A DNA stretch of 64,000 bases, from contig NZ_CP150144.1 in assembly GCF_037963145.1 (NCBI RefSeq), positions 2,356,001 through 2,420,000 on the forward strand, read 5' to 3'. The notes below the pieces were generated by a model. It was not told the DNA's origin. It ran no database searches and saw only the letters and a list, made by a program, of their open reading frames with translations. Both the position numbers and the translations under genes were made by a program. This document shows positions 44,387-53,976 of this stretch, piece after piece. Numbering within the stretch: position 1 is the stretch's first letter; the number at the start of each line of letters is the position of its first letter. Source of the DNA: Oceanobacillus sp. FSL K6-2867 (GTDB lineage Bacteria > Bacillota > Bacilli > Bacillales > Amphibacillaceae).

Positions 44387-45202
44387 ATGCAGGGAAAGTT
44401 AGAGTTAGAAATTAAAGTTGATCAAGAAGAAAAAAGTACCATTTCCCGGATGAACTACAGGTTTCCCCTGAAAGTGATGCGTCCATTTTATATGGACGAT
44501 ATCGGTACCGCATTTGTTTACGTTTTTGATACCGCAGGAGGAATGCTTGCTGGAGATAGTTCGGAGTACTCCATATATATAAAAAAAGGCGCCGGTCTAT
44601 ATTTGACAAATGCTTCCACCGCTAAGATTCATCCAATGCCTGAAGGAAATGCTCACATAAATCAATATTTTAAGATAGAGGAAAATGCTAGCCTAGAATG
44701 TTTTCCAGAAGGAACAATGTTATTTCGAGATTCGGAACTTAAGACACAAACGCATATCCATGCCCATCGTAATTCTGTCGTAGCATATTGTGAAATGTAT
44801 GCTAGCGGTCGCAAAAATACGGGAGAAACGTTTGAGTTTAGAAGTCTTACAAATCGAATCCATCTATATATTGGGGGAGTATTGGCGATTTGGGAGCAAT
44901 CGCGAATGGATATGGAACGGGAACAGTACGCACGACTTGGATATTTGGAAGGATACTCCCATTGGGGAAATCTATACCTTTATGCTGGGCACGACCACGA
45001 TAATCATTTAACTGAGCTTCAAACATATTTATCAACATTTGATGGCCCTGTTCGAATTGGGTGTTCATTGCATCCTAGCGGTGTTATTACGCTTAAAGCC
45101 CTAAGTTATAACTATGACGAAATGAAAAAAGCTTTCAATGATATCTGGTCATTTATGCGTCCACTGATGATGAAAGGGGAGTTGCCATATATCCGTAAAT
45201 AA
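44387..45202 (+). CDS. ureD: Urease accessory protein UreD
   Basis: 271 residues. The UreD/UreH family pattern is visible: FVYVFDTAGGMLAGDSSEYSI (about 45-65), AGLYLTNASTAKIHPMP (about 69-85), LECFPEGTMLFRDSEL. It acts as the scaffold that binds apo-urease and receives Ni-loaded UreG through UreF. It is the first gene here, whereas in most Bacillales operons it is last. Driven by the sigma-54 promoter at 44055. Confidence 0.92.
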   Translation: MQGKLELEIKVDQEEKSTISRMNYRFPLKVMRPFYMDDIGTAFVYVFDTAGGMLAGDSSEYSIYIKKGAGLYLTNASTAKIHPMPEGNAHINQYFKIEENASLECFPEGTMLFRDSELKTQTHIHAHRNSVVAYCEMYASGRKNTGETFEFRSLTNRIHLYIGGVLAIWEQSRMDMEREQYARLGYLEGYSHWGNLYLYAGHDHDNHLTELQTYLSTFDGPVRIGCSLHPSGVITLKALSYNYDEMKKAFNDIWSFMRPLMMKGELPYIRK

Positions 45203-45215
45203 AGAAGTAACAAAT

Positions 45216-45857
45216 TTGCTTACATGGTTGCAGCTATCCGGGGGAACATTTCCCACAGGGGATTTCAACCATTCTTATGGCCTAGAAACATATATTCAAA
45301 CGAATCGAATTACTACCGCATCAGAAATAGAGCAACTTTTACAAGCTTTTCTAGAAGTAAGTATTCACTTTGATGCCATATTTGTTAAAGAAGCATACGA
45401 AGCGACTCAGTTAGCCGATGCTGCTAGATTGGATGAGATTCAAAATATATATTCTGCATCAAAGCTTACTAAAGAAGTATATGAAGCTAGTATGAAGACT
45501 GGGAAATCATTATTAACAGGTGTAATCAACTTATCTGATATCGACGACTTTCCAATTCATTATCATTACGCAATAGGATACGGCATCATGGCGAAAAAAT
45601 TAGATTTACCTTTATGGGAGACGGTGCAAACTTATTTGTTTTCCAGTATGATCTCCCTTGTTTCAGTAGCTACTCGTATTATGCCTCTTGGTCAGAAAGA
45701 ATCACAGCTTATGTTATATAGGCTAGGGAAGTCATTGGCTGAGCTTCCGCTAACGGAAGAAGATTTATCCCTTGAGAATGTCAACACTTTTTCTCCTGGA
45801 TTTGAGATTGCATCTATGGAACATGAAACATTATATACACGTTTGTGTATGTCCTAA
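45216..45857 (+). CDS. ureF: Urease accessory protein UreF
   Basis: At least 213 residues. TWLQLSGGTFPTGDFNHSYGLETYI is the family N-terminal motif, and FSSMISLVSVATRIMPLGQ the later conserved block. It bridges UreD and UreG in urease activation. The start is uncertain: TTG 45216 lacks a ribosome-binding site. An AAAGGGGA site sits ahead of an in-frame ATA at 45189 (reading SVNKEVTNLLTW), which would need a rare start codon or coupling to ureD, whose stop lies in between. Confidence 0.9.
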   Translation: MLTWLQLSGGTFPTGDFNHSYGLETYIQTNRITTASEIEQLLQAFLEVSIHFDAIFVKEAYEATQLADAARLDEIQNIYSASKLTKEVYEASMKTGKSLLTGVINLSDIDDFPIHYHYAIGYGIMAKKLDLPLWETVQTYLFSSMISLVSVATRIMPLGQKESQLMLYRLGKSLAELPLTEEDLSLENVNTFSPGFEIASMEHETLYTRLCMS

Positions 45858-45882
45858 AACAATGAATAGGCGGTGAAAGAAA

Positions 45883-46266
45883 ATGCATTTAACTACAAGA
45901 GAAAAGGAACGTTTATTAATTTTTAATACAGCTGAATTGGCAAGAAGAAGAATGTTAAACGGAATAAAACTAAATAGCCCAGAAGCGATAGCTATTATAT
46001 GTGATGAGCTTGTGGAACAGGCTGTTGCAGGGAGAAAAAGTTTGGCCGAAATCATTTCTTTTGGCACGAACATATTATCAAAAGAAGATGTTCTTCCTGG
46101 AGTGAAAGAATTAATCCCTATTATTCAGGTAGAGGGAATGTTATCAGATGGTACAAAATTGATAACTGTATATGATCCAATTCGTCTTGATACAAGGGAA
46201 GAAATTGGAGAGTGGAATTATTTAACAATTACGGAAATTGGAAGCAAGAACGTTTCAACTATATAG
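45883..46266 (+). CDS. ureA: Urease gamma subunit
   Basis: 127 residues. LTTREKERLLIFNTAELARRRMLNGIKLN and VEGMLSDGTKLITVYDPI are the family marks. Typical gamma subunits stop about 24 residues earlier, shortly after the DPI motif, so this one has an unusual tail (LDTREEIGEWNYLTITEIG and on). The structural order A-B-C is kept although accessory genes are moved. A GGCGGTGAAAG site precedes the ATG. Confidence 0.92.
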   Translation: MHLTTREKERLLIFNTAELARRRMLNGIKLNSPEAIAIICDELVEQAVAGRKSLAEIISFGTNILSKEDVLPGVKELIPIIQVEGMLSDGTKLITVYDPIRLDTREEIGEWNYLTITEIGSKNVSTI

Positions 46267-46277
46267 GAGGTGGGAGC

Positions 46278-46679
46278 ATGTTTGAAAGTGAAGGGGAAAT
46301 TGGAGAAATCAATTACATTGAGGAGTCGATTGAACTTCGACCAGGTTTAGAAAGAGAAACAGTCAAGGTCCGGCACAGTGGAGATAGACCTGTTCAAGTA
46401 GGATGTCATTTTCATTTCTTTGAAGCAAACAAATGGCTAAAATTTGACCGTAAAAAAGCATTTGGCAAGCATTTAGATATATTATCTGGAACTTCGATAC
46501 GGTTTGAACCAGGTGAGGAAAAAACGGTTCAGCTAGTTGATTTTGGAGGAAAGCGAAATATCATCGGCTTTAATGGTTTGACAATGGGCTCTATTGACGA
46601 TTCGGCAGTTCGTGAAAGTGCATTCGTAAAAGCTCGGGAAAAAGGATATATGAATACGACCGATGGGCGGGGATACTGA
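46278..46679 (+). CDS. ureB: Urease beta subunit
   Basis: 133 residues from [13 protein letters not shown], the start given by [39 protein letters not shown] and [13 protein letters not shown] are the conserved blocks. The stop overlaps the ureC start (TGATG), so translation is coupled. Confidence 0.95.
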   Translation: MFESEGEIGEINYIEESIELRPGLERETVKVRHSGDRPVQVGCHFHFFEANKWLKFDRKKAFGKHLDILSGTSIRFEPGEEKTVQLVDFGGKRNIIGFNGLTMGSIDDSAVRESAFVKAREKGYMNTTDGRGY

Positions 46680-48391
46680 TGAAAGTAACTAAAAAACAAT
46701 ATGTTGATTTGTATGGTCCAACTGAAGGGGACAAGCTCCGACTTGCGGATACAAACCTCTGGGTAGAAATCGAGAAAGATTACAACAAGTCAAATTATGG
46801 CGATGAAGCAGTATTTGGCGGTGGTAAGACACTCCGGGATGGCATGGGACAATCGAGTATTCCAAATAGCGAAGGTGCACTTGATTTTGTAATTACCAAC
46901 GTCGTTGTTATGGATCCTATTCTAGGAGTTGTTAAAGGTGATATAGGTATTAAAGAAGGAAAAATTGTAGGTGTTGGAAAAGCTGGTAACCCGAATACAA
47001 TGGACATTACTCCTGGTTTAATTGTTGGTCCTGGGACAGATATTATTTCTGCTGACCCCGGTATGATAGCTACAGCGGGAGGGATTGACACCCACGTACA
47101 TTTTGATTCTGCTCAATTGGTTGAGGAAGCATTAAGTAGTGGGTTAACAACAATGTTAGGGGGCGGCACAGGACCAAAAACTGTAGGTATAGAGGCTCCT
47201 GGGGCTTTCAACATCCAACGCATGATTAGTGCCTTTGAGTCGTTCCCGATGAACATGGGTATGCTCGGTAAAGGGAATTCAAGTGACGAAGAAGCATTGA
47301 TCGAACAAATTGAAGCTGGTGCGATTGGACTTAAAATTCATGAAGACTGGGGAGCTACTTTAGAAGTTATTGATACTTGCTTAAAGGTTGCCGATAAAAT
47401 GGACTTCCAGGTGCAAATCCATACGGATACGTTAAATGAGTCTGGTTTCGTAGATGATACGCTTGAAGCAATCGGAGGTCGCACCATTCACGCTTATCAT
47501 ATAGAAGGTGCAGGTGGCGGACATGCCCCAGATATTATAAAAGCAGCTGGTTTGCAAAATATCATTCCAGCTTCCACCAATCCTACGAATCCGTATACTA
47601 TCAATACAATGGAAGAACATCAAGATATGATTATGGTATGTCACCATTTAAATCCGGCAGTACCAGAGGATGTCGCTTTTGCAGATTCACGTGTTCGAGA
47701 ACAAACCATTGCTGCTGAAGATATTCTTCACGATATGGGTGCCATCAGTGTTTTGGGATCTGACTCGCAAGGGATGGGACGAATTGGAGAAACAATATCA
47801 AGAGTATGGCAGCTTGCTTCAAAAATGAAACTTCAACGGGGACCATTACCAGAGGATAAAGGGAACAACGATAATCAGCGTGTGCTTCGTTACCTAGCGA
47901 AATATACGATTAATCCTGCTATTGCGTTAGGAATTAGGGATTATGTTGGTTCTATAGAGTCCGGGAAGTTGGCGGATATCGTCCTTTGGAGAAGCACACA
48001 TTTTGGTGTGAAACCAGAAACAATTATTAAAGGTGGTTTTATTGCATGGTCGACGATGGGAGAGCCAAACGGTTCACTAATGACTTGCCAACCGATACAG
48101 TATAGACCACAGTATGGAGCGTTTGGCAGCAACCCTAGTAAGCTAGCTTACACTTTTGTTAATCAAGCTGCTTTGGATAAAGGGCTAGCTGATAAATTTC
48201 CAGCTTCAAAAGAAAGATTAGTACCAGTTCGAAATACAAGGAATATTCGGAAAAGTGATATGATTCGGAACAACTATAGTCCGCATATTAAAGTGGACCC
48301 TGAGACATACGAAGTGGAAGTTGACGGGAAAATAGCAACATGTGAACCTTTGGAAGAAGTTCCATTAAGTAGACTTTATTTTGTTAGATAA
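46679..48391 (+). CDS. ureC: Urease alpha (catalytic) subunit
   Basis: 570 residues, standard size. Nickel ligands and catalytic residues are visible: IDTHVHFD (about 135-142), the carbamylated Lys in GLKIHEDWG (about 217-225), the His of [16 protein letters not shown], the mobile-flap Cys in [20 protein letters not shown], and the Asp of [13 protein letters not shown]. It hydrolyses urea to ammonia and carbamate. It supplies nitrogen under the control of the sigma-54 promoter upstream. Confidence 0.98.
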   Translation: MKVTKKQYVDLYGPTEGDKLRLADTNLWVEIEKDYNKSNYGDEAVFGGGKTLRDGMGQSSIPNSEGALDFVITNVVVMDPILGVVKGDIGIKEGKIVGVGKAGNPNTMDITPGLIVGPGTDIISADPGMIATAGGIDTHVHFDSAQLVEEALSSGLTTMLGGGTGPKTVGIEAPGAFNIQRMISAFESFPMNMGMLGKGNSSDEEALIEQIEAGAIGLKIHEDWGATLEVIDTCLKVADKMDFQVQIHTDTLNESGFVDDTLEAIGGRTIHAYHIEGAGGGHAPDIIKAAGLQNIIPASTNPTNPYTINTMEEHQDMIMVCHHLNPAVPEDVAFADSRVREQTIAAEDILHDMGAISVLGSDSQGMGRIGETISRVWQLASKMKLQRGPLPEDKGNNDNQRVLRYLAKYTINPAIALGIRDYVGSIESGKLADIVLWRSTHFGVKPETIIKGGFIAWSTMGEPNGSLMTCQPIQYRPQYGAFGSNPSKLAYTFVNQAALDKGLADKFPASKERLVPVRNTRNIRKSDMIRNNYSPHIKVDPETYEVEVDGKIATCEPLEEVPLSRLYFVR

Positions 48392-48404
48392 GGAGTGATG
48401 TGTA

Positions 48405-48881
48405 ATGTTTTGCAACGAAATATTAGGTAACTCGTTTGAAGATGGGCTTTCCTTGGACAATGAAGAATTGAATGGGTTTGAGACTATTGAGTTGGAATGG
48501 GATGAATGTGCTAAACAAATTTTGCGAAAAGAAACGAATCTTGGAAGAGAAATTGGCATATCTCTTTCGCATCAGCCATCGCTCCGTCATGGAGACATTT
48601 TAATTAGGGATAATGAAAACACTGTTGCTGTTTATGTTAAGCCTTGTAAGGTTTTGGTTATTTCACCGCAATCGACCAAGGAGTTGGGACTGGTCTGTTA
48701 TGAGTTAGGTAATAGACATTTACCCCTAGAAGTGACAAATGATGGAAAAGTGATTCTACTGCCAGATGATCCGACGGAATTGTTACTGGACAAATTACAT
48801 GTGAAGTATGAAAAACAAACTAGGCGTTTTCAACCAATTCCGAAAGGTGGAAGACACCATCATCACCAACACCAGCATTAA
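48405..48881 (+). CDS. ureE: Urease accessory protein UreE
   Basis: 158 residues, nickel metallochaperone. The C-terminal half has LVCYELGNRHLPLEV, with the conserved nickel-binding His in GNRH, and the chain ends in a His-rich tail HHHHQHQH, which binds nickel in many UreE proteins. Follows ureC at 13 nt. Confidence 0.93.
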   Translation: MFCNEILGNSFEDGLSLDNEELNGFETIELEWDECAKQILRKETNLGREIGISLSHQPSLRHGDILIRDNENTVAVYVKPCKVLVISPQSTKELGLVCYELGNRHLPLEVTNDGKVILLPDDPTELLLDKLHVKYEKQTRRFQPIPKGGRHHHHQHQH

Positions 48882-48946
48882 AACGGTGCGCACTAATTTA
48901 AGATACCAACAGTAAACACGTATCAACAATACTGGAACATAGGGGT

Positions 48947-48978
48947 AAATCAGGTGAAATAAATATTTCACCTGATTT
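48947..48978 (+). terminator. Hairpin between ureE and ureG
   Basis: AAATCAGGTGAAAT pairs perfectly with ATTTCACCTGATTT over 4 nt. No T-tract follows. It may attenuate transcription or protect the ureDFABCE message. Confidence 0.6.
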
Positions 48979-49126
48979 AATACCCAAAAGAGGATAAAGC
49001 TTCCAGTACGGTATAAAAGGATATGATCATCCTTGAATAACTGAATTTTGTAGATGTTTATCTCACGTTTAGATTTTAGGGATTTATGAATTCATTAAAT
49101 TTGCGAAAAGTAAAGGAGTAGATTCT

Positions 49127-49753
49127 ATGAAACAGGTTCGTATTGGTATAGGCGGCCCCGTTGGGTGCGGTAAAACACATTTAATTGAGCGATTGGTTCG
49201 TATGATGAATAAAGAGTATGAGATAGCTGTTATTACTAATGACATCTATACACAAGAAGATGCGAAATTCTTAGTTAACAAGGATGTCCTTCCTTCTGAG
49301 AGAATTATAGGTGTAGAGACAGGTGGATGCCCTCATACTGCTATTAGAGAGGATGCCTCCATGAACCTTGAAGCTATAGATGAGCTTAATAACCGTTTAC
49401 CAAATCTAGATATAATTTTTATTGAAAGTGGTGGCGATAATCTGTCGGCAACGTTCAGTCCTGAATTAGTAGATGGATTTATTTTTGTTATCGATGTAGC
49501 AGAGGGACAAGATATTCCACGAAAAGGAGGTCCAGGTCTTACTCGATCTGATTTCCTTGTTATTAACAAAATGGACTTAGCACCATATGTAGGTGTTGAT
49601 TTAGAACAAGTTGAATCAGATATCAAGCTAGCAAGGGATAAACGACCATTCACATTGGCAAACCAAAAAACAGGTGAAGGTGTTGATAAAGTTATCAAAT
49701 GGATTAAGTCAGATATTTTACTGGAAAATTTAGCTCACAGTAAGAGTTTATAA
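49127..49753 (+). CDS. ureG: Urease accessory GTPase UreG
   Basis: 208 residues. P-loop [17 protein letters not shown] (about 7-23), nickel-binding [16 protein letters not shown] (the CPH motif, about 65-80), [18 protein letters not shown] and [10 protein letters not shown]. It supplies GTP-driven nickel transfer to the UreDF-urease complex. Separated from ureE by 245 nt with a hairpin, so it may also have its own promoter. Confidence 0.96.
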   Translation: MKQVRIGIGGPVGCGKTHLIERLVRMMNKEYEIAVITNDIYTQEDAKFLVNKDVLPSERIIGVETGGCPHTAIREDASMNLEAIDELNNRLPNLDIIFIESGGDNLSATFSPELVDGFIFVIDVAEGQDIPRKGGPGLTRSDFLVINKMDLAPYVGVDLEQVESDIKLARDKRPFTLANQKTGEGVDKVIKWIKSDILLENLAHSKSL

Positions 49754-49884
49754 AAAATTAGTATTCCCCGGACCATTATGACAAGTTAATTTGATGCTCA
49801 AATTGTATGTGAAATCCTAAGTATGAGTTTACATCTCTTAATAGCCAACCCCCTTGTATTTATTCAATACATTTAAGAGAAATA

Positions 49885-49922
49885 AAGTACTGGAATATAT
49901 GCCCGCATATATTCCAGTACTT
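49885..49922 (+). promoter_or_regulatory. Perfect 18-bp-arm palindrome just before the urea transporter
   Basis: AAGTACTGGAATATATGC, 2 nt, then the exact complement. It ends 8 nt before the GGGGAG ribosome-binding site. Such a palindrome could be an operator or a strong 5' RNA hairpin; it has no T-tract and so is a poor terminator. Confidence 0.6.
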
Positions 49923-49941
49923 GAGAAATGGGGAGATTATC

Positions 49942-50922
49942 GTGTCAACAAGTCAAAAGATACTATTAAATGAGGACGTAATAACAAATAAAGACAAATG
50001 GTTGAGAGAAAATCAATTTTCTACCTTTATACTCGCATCATTAAGAGGGATTTCTCAAATTATATTAATTGAAAATGCTATTACAGGACTAATCATGCTA
50101 CTAGCCATTACAGTTTCCTCTTATGTTTTAGGAATTGTTGCTCTATTATCGGCCTTCATAGGTACTATAATAGGTAAATTAGGCGGTGCAGATGAAAATG
50201 CCGTAAAGGCAGGATTGTTTGGATACAATTCTGTGTTAACAGGGATAGCTTTAACTATATTTTTGGGTGGTTCCTTTCATTGGATTATTGCCCTTGTTGG
50301 GGCGGGTATCGCTGCGATACTAACCGCAGCACTGATGCATTTTATAAAAGGGATAGAAATCCCAATATTGACATTCCCATTTGTAGTACTTACGTGGCTT
50401 ATGTTACTTGTTTCTTATCAATTCAACACCTTTAAATTAGGTCCAGGGTTAATACCACAAAATTTATCTGATTGGACGCTAGATTTGGGAGCGCAGATAA
50501 TTTGGCTAGACGGATTTTTAAGAGGGATTAGCCAAATATTTTTACTAGATCATCTATTGTCAGCGATTCTCTTTTTTGTTGCAATCTTCTGGGCCGGATG
50601 GAAATATGGAGTTTATGCCGTAATTGGAAATGCGGTTGCTCTGATAACGGCTTATGGGTTAGGAGCAGATCACTCATCAATTACTCTAGGACTTTATGGC
50701 TATAATGCTATATTAACAATTATAGCCGTATCCATTGTATTTAATCCAAATAATAGTCGATTTGCATTGTTATCAGGTATCATTGGAGCTTGTTTGACAG
50801 TTCTTATTACTGCAGGTGTAAGTACCCTACTTTTACCATATGGCATTTCAGCCTTAACAATAGCTTTCGTTCTTAGTTCTTGGATTATGTTAGGTGCAAG
50901 AAAGATTTTACCCCAGTTATGA
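49942..50922 (+). CDS. Urea transporter (UT family)
   Basis: About 326 residues, ten or so spans with internal duplication: FILASLRGISQIILIENAITG and WLDGFLRGISQIFLLDHLLSA; GLFGYNSVLTGIALTIF and GLYGYNAILTIIAVSIV. This two-fold repeat is the hallmark of UT channels that let urea pass. Start chosen as GTG 49942, 6 nt after GGGGAG. Its place after ureG fits urea import for urease. Confidence 0.9.
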   Translation: MSTSQKILLNEDVITNKDKWLRENQFSTFILASLRGISQIILIENAITGLIMLLAITVSSYVLGIVALLSAFIGTIIGKLGGADENAVKAGLFGYNSVLTGIALTIFLGGSFHWIIALVGAGIAAILTAALMHFIKGIEIPILTFPFVVLTWLMLLVSYQFNTFKLGPGLIPQNLSDWTLDLGAQIIWLDGFLRGISQIFLLDHLLSAILFFVAIFWAGWKYGVYAVIGNAVALITAYGLGADHSSITLGLYGYNAILTIIAVSIVFNPNNSRFALLSGIIGACLTVLITAGVSTLLLPYGISALTIAFVLSSWIMLGARKILPQL

Positions 50923-51117
50923 TAGATTGTAAGATTTAGTGAATAATAAAATCAAACATTCCTACCCTTTACAAAGTAAATATCTAGGCTTTTTATTCAT
51001 TTGAAATTACTGTACAAGTCCTGTTATTTTAAAAAAAACACATATCATTTGATAGTGAAATTTATATAATCTGCCTTTATATTAGATAAAAACTTTGTCG
51101 CAACTAAAATAAACAGA

Positions 51118-51156
51118 AGAGATAAGGCGGACTTGAAAAAGTTCGCCTTATCTCTT
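51118..51156 (+). terminator. Terminator of the urea transporter gene
   Basis: AGAGATAAGGCG pairs with CGCCTTATCTCT across an ACTT/AAGT inner stem, then CTTCAAT. The 50923-51501 gap contains nothing else that I can support. Confidence 0.75.
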
Positions 51157-51501
51157 CAATAGGCAAATGAGACAAAAAAATTTTTTGTTGAAACTCCTGC
51201 TATCTTACATACTAAACCTTCTAAAGGCTCAAAATATCTGAATCACAAGATGACTAGGAAGGTAAGGGGTATAAAACAAAAATTGAAGGTTTCATTCAGC
51301 GCATTCGACTATATACGAGGAGGTCATTATAATTTATAAACGCAAATGCGTAACGTACAGGATAAGAAAGGGTGGGATTATAATATTTACAAGGCACATG
51401 GTGTTTATAATCGAAAGTAAAATTCCGGTAGTCTAGTAAACGTAGATAAATTAAATATTTTTATAGCATGAAAGAAAACTTTAATTTATACGGGGGAGAG
51501 A

Positions 51502-52725
51502 GTGAAAACGATGAGGAGAAAATCAATCTTAATTGTTTTAGCAGGTCTGTTGATTGTCATTTTGGTCGCCTGTTCAGGTCAGAGTGGAGAGCAAATTCCG
51601 GAAGAGAGTGTAGTGTCTTCCAACATAGATAATAATGACGATGCGTCTTCTGATGGGAATCATGCCGATGTGATTAAGTTTACAGATCTTGCCGGTCGTG
51701 AAAGTGCATTGGATGCAACTCCGGAAAAGATTATCGTTGCAGAATATATCTCTAATTATCTTATGGTGGGCGGTTCTGAAAGTCTTGATAAGGTCGTCGG
51801 CATGACTCTTGACGGGTGGGAAGGTACCCGCTACGGAGAATATACCGTGTACACCGACGCGTTTCCTCAGATGCTGGATGGAGAAGACGGTATCACGAGT
51901 ATCGGTGGATATCATGATAATCTCTTGAATATGGAGTTGATCATATCTCTGCAACCCGACGTAATAATCATGAGTCCTTCGCAATACACGGAGAACAATA
52001 ACTCCATTTCCACTTTGGAAAACGCGGGTATTGTTGTCGCTGTTCTGGATTACCATTCGATGCAGGTGGAGAACCATGTACAGAGCAATGAAATTTTAGG
52101 CATGCTCTTGGGAAGAGAGGAAGTTGCCCAAAAGCAGATCGACACATATGTCCGAGCCATTGATGATATCAACGCTAGAATCGCTGACTTGCCGGATAGT
52201 CAAAAACAGACAAGAGTGTATGTGGAGTTGGGGAACAAGGGTACGATGGAATATGGCAACAGCTACAACAATATTATGCTTTGGGGAGCGGCTATCAATA
52301 ATTTGCAGGCCGATAATCTAGCCTCCAACCTGGATGCCATAGGCCCGCTGGATAAAGAATTTATTCTGTCTTCCAATCCTGAGATCATCTTTATCGGTGG
52401 ATCGGTCTGGTCCGGTGACACAAAGGGCGACCAGATGAGAATGGGCTTTACGGTCGATGAAGATCTGGCTCAGGAGCGACTCATAGCTTATGCCCAGAGA
52501 CCTGAATGGGAGCCACTCGATGCAGTTATCAACGGTGAAGTATATGGAGTTGACCATGGCAGCCTTAGAAACATAGCGGATTACACATTCACACAATATC
52601 TGGCCAAAGTTATTTATCCCGACGTATTCACAGATTTGGATCCTGTACAGGAACTGAACGATTTTTATGAGAGATACCTGCCTGAATTAAAGTATACGGC
52701 TACATTTATGGTAGAGTTGCCATAG
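51502..52725 (+). CDS. ABC transporter substrate-binding lipoprotein (iron-siderophore/metal type)
   Basis: About 407 residues. Signal peptide with lipobox LVACSGQ (Cys about 24), then an acidic linker and a FepB/BtuF-like Peripla_BP_2 domain beginning IKFTDLAGRESALDATPEKIIVAEYISNYL. GTG 51502 or ATG 51511 may be used. The base composition is clearly GC-richer than the surrounding genes. It starts a three-gene importer with FecCD and FecE-type partners. Cargo may be a ferric siderophore, cobalamin or another metal chelate; closeness to urease makes nickel chelate worth testing. Confidence 0.85.
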   Translation: MKTMRRKSILIVLAGLLIVILVACSGQSGEQIPEESVVSSNIDNNDDASSDGNHADVIKFTDLAGRESALDATPEKIIVAEYISNYLMVGGSESLDKVVGMTLDGWEGTRYGEYTVYTDAFPQMLDGEDGITSIGGYHDNLLNMELIISLQPDVIIMSPSQYTENNNSISTLENAGIVVAVLDYHSMQVENHVQSNEILGMLLGREEVAQKQIDTYVRAIDDINARIADLPDSQKQTRVYVELGNKGTMEYGNSYNNIMLWGAAINNLQADNLASNLDAIGPLDKEFILSSNPEIIFIGGSVWSGDTKGDQMRMGFTVDEDLAQERLIAYAQRPEWEPLDAVINGEVYGVDHGSLRNIADYTFTQYLAKVIYPDVFTDLDPVQELNDFYERYLPELKYTATFMVELP

Positions 52726-52900
52726 TTTCATTTCGACCATATGATGACTAGGCTTCAAGATTACTTCGTTGTGAGCGATGGTTGAAGCCTTGTCAGAGAA
52801 GCCTCGCGGTGGGCTTCTAGTGCGGTCGCTCTTTGGTCGGTCTTAGTCACATACCTCTATTTTAAGGGAAACCGCTTAGAAGTAAGGGAGGAGGAGTAGG
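52726..52900 (+). other. Spacer with two hairpins between substrate-binding and permease genes
   Basis: GGCTTCAA/TTGAAGCC and AGAAGCC/GGCTTCT can each fold. They could limit transcription of the membrane and ATPase genes relative to the binding protein. No gene is seen. Confidence 0.45.
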
Positions 52901-52945
52901 ATGGCTTTTACCTACGCTATGCAAACACCATGGAAGAAAAAATAA
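52901..52945 (+). CDS. Possible 14-residue leader peptide overlapping the permease start
   Basis: A very strong GGGAGGAGGAG site precedes ATG 52901, which encodes MAFTYAMQTPWKKK and stops at 52943-52945, inside the permease gene. The permease ATG at 52930 has no site of its own, so it may depend on translational coupling to this short frame. Confidence 0.4.
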   Translation: MAFTYAMQTPWKKK

Positions 52946-53970
52946 ACAAAGAAGACAGTGTATATATCGGCATTAATAAAAAACGGGTCATTGTGACTTC
53001 TATCTCTGTGGCATTGCTATGTGTTGCGGCCCTTGTCGACTTATCGTACGGTTCCTCAAGAATTGGCATAGACGAGGTAATCAATGCGTTGCTCAGTGGG
53101 CCAAGCGCTCAGACAGTCAATAGAATTGTCATTTGGGACGTTCGCCTGCCGATGACCCTTACTTGTATTTTTGTAGGAGGGTGTTTGGGCTTGGCCGGTC
53201 TGCAGATGCAGACCATTACTGGCAACTCGCTGGCCAGTCCGTATACGTTGGGAATCACTGCCAGCGCCAACTTCGGAGCTGCCGTGGCCGTCACCACAGG
53301 ATTCTCAATAGGGGGATTTCTTTGGATGGGCACTTCCTTTCTGGCTTTTGTTTTTGCGGCTCTTGTATCCATGAGTATATTTTTCATGGGCAAATTGAAA
53401 GGAATGTCCACAGGTACATTGATCTTGACTGGAATTGTCATGAACTTTTTCTTTTCTGCATTGCAGCAAATTTTGCAGTACAGAGCTTCAGCCGAAGTAG
53501 CGCAAATTATTATGAGCTGGACTTTCGGCAATCTAGCCAGATCTACCTGGATCGGCGTGGGGGTAAATGTTCTCGTGTTGGTCGTCTGTGCCATTGTCTT
53601 GCTGCGCCTGTCTTGGAAACTGACGGCACTCAGTGCGGGAGAAGAAAGAGCGCAAAGTTTGGGCATCAACGTGGAGAGACTGCGCTTTTTCGTATTTATG
53701 GTCAGCTCGGCTTTGATAGCGGCATCGGTGGCCTTTATCGGCACGGTGGCTTTTGTAGGATTGGTGGTTCCTCATTGCGCACGCCTTATTTTAGGAGGAG
53801 ATCAGCGCTATTTGCTACCCGTCACTGTTCTTTTCGGAGGGATTTTGCTGCTTCTCGCCTCCATTACATCCAAACTGCTGTCCGTGGGTTCTATACTGCC
53901 AGTGGGTATCGTCACATCGCTGGTCGGCGTCCCGTTTCTATTCATACTTCTATTAAAGATGAGGAGATAA
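52930..53970 (+). CDS. FecCD-type ABC transporter permease
   Basis: 346 residues, about nine or ten spans. RIVIWDVRLPMTLTCIFVGGCLGLAGLQMQTITGNSLASPYTLGI is the classical FecCD N-terminal block, and AFVGLVVPHCARLILGGDQRYLLP the loop that contacts the ATPase. Part of the GC-rich importer operon. Start by coupling to the short upstream frame is likely. Confidence 0.92.
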   Translation: MEEKINKEDSVYIGINKKRVIVTSISVALLCVAALVDLSYGSSRIGIDEVINALLSGPSAQTVNRIVIWDVRLPMTLTCIFVGGCLGLAGLQMQTITGNSLASPYTLGITASANFGAAVAVTTGFSIGGFLWMGTSFLAFVFAALVSMSIFFMGKLKGMSTGTLILTGIVMNFFFSALQQILQYRASAEVAQIIMSWTFGNLARSTWIGVGVNVLVLVVCAIVLLRLSWKLTALSAGEERAQSLGINVERLRFFVFMVSSALIAASVAFIGTVAFVGLVVPHCARLILGGDQRYLLPVTVLFGGILLLLASITSKLLSVGSILPVGIVTSLVGVPFLFILLLKMRR

Positions 53971-53976
53971 TATTAT

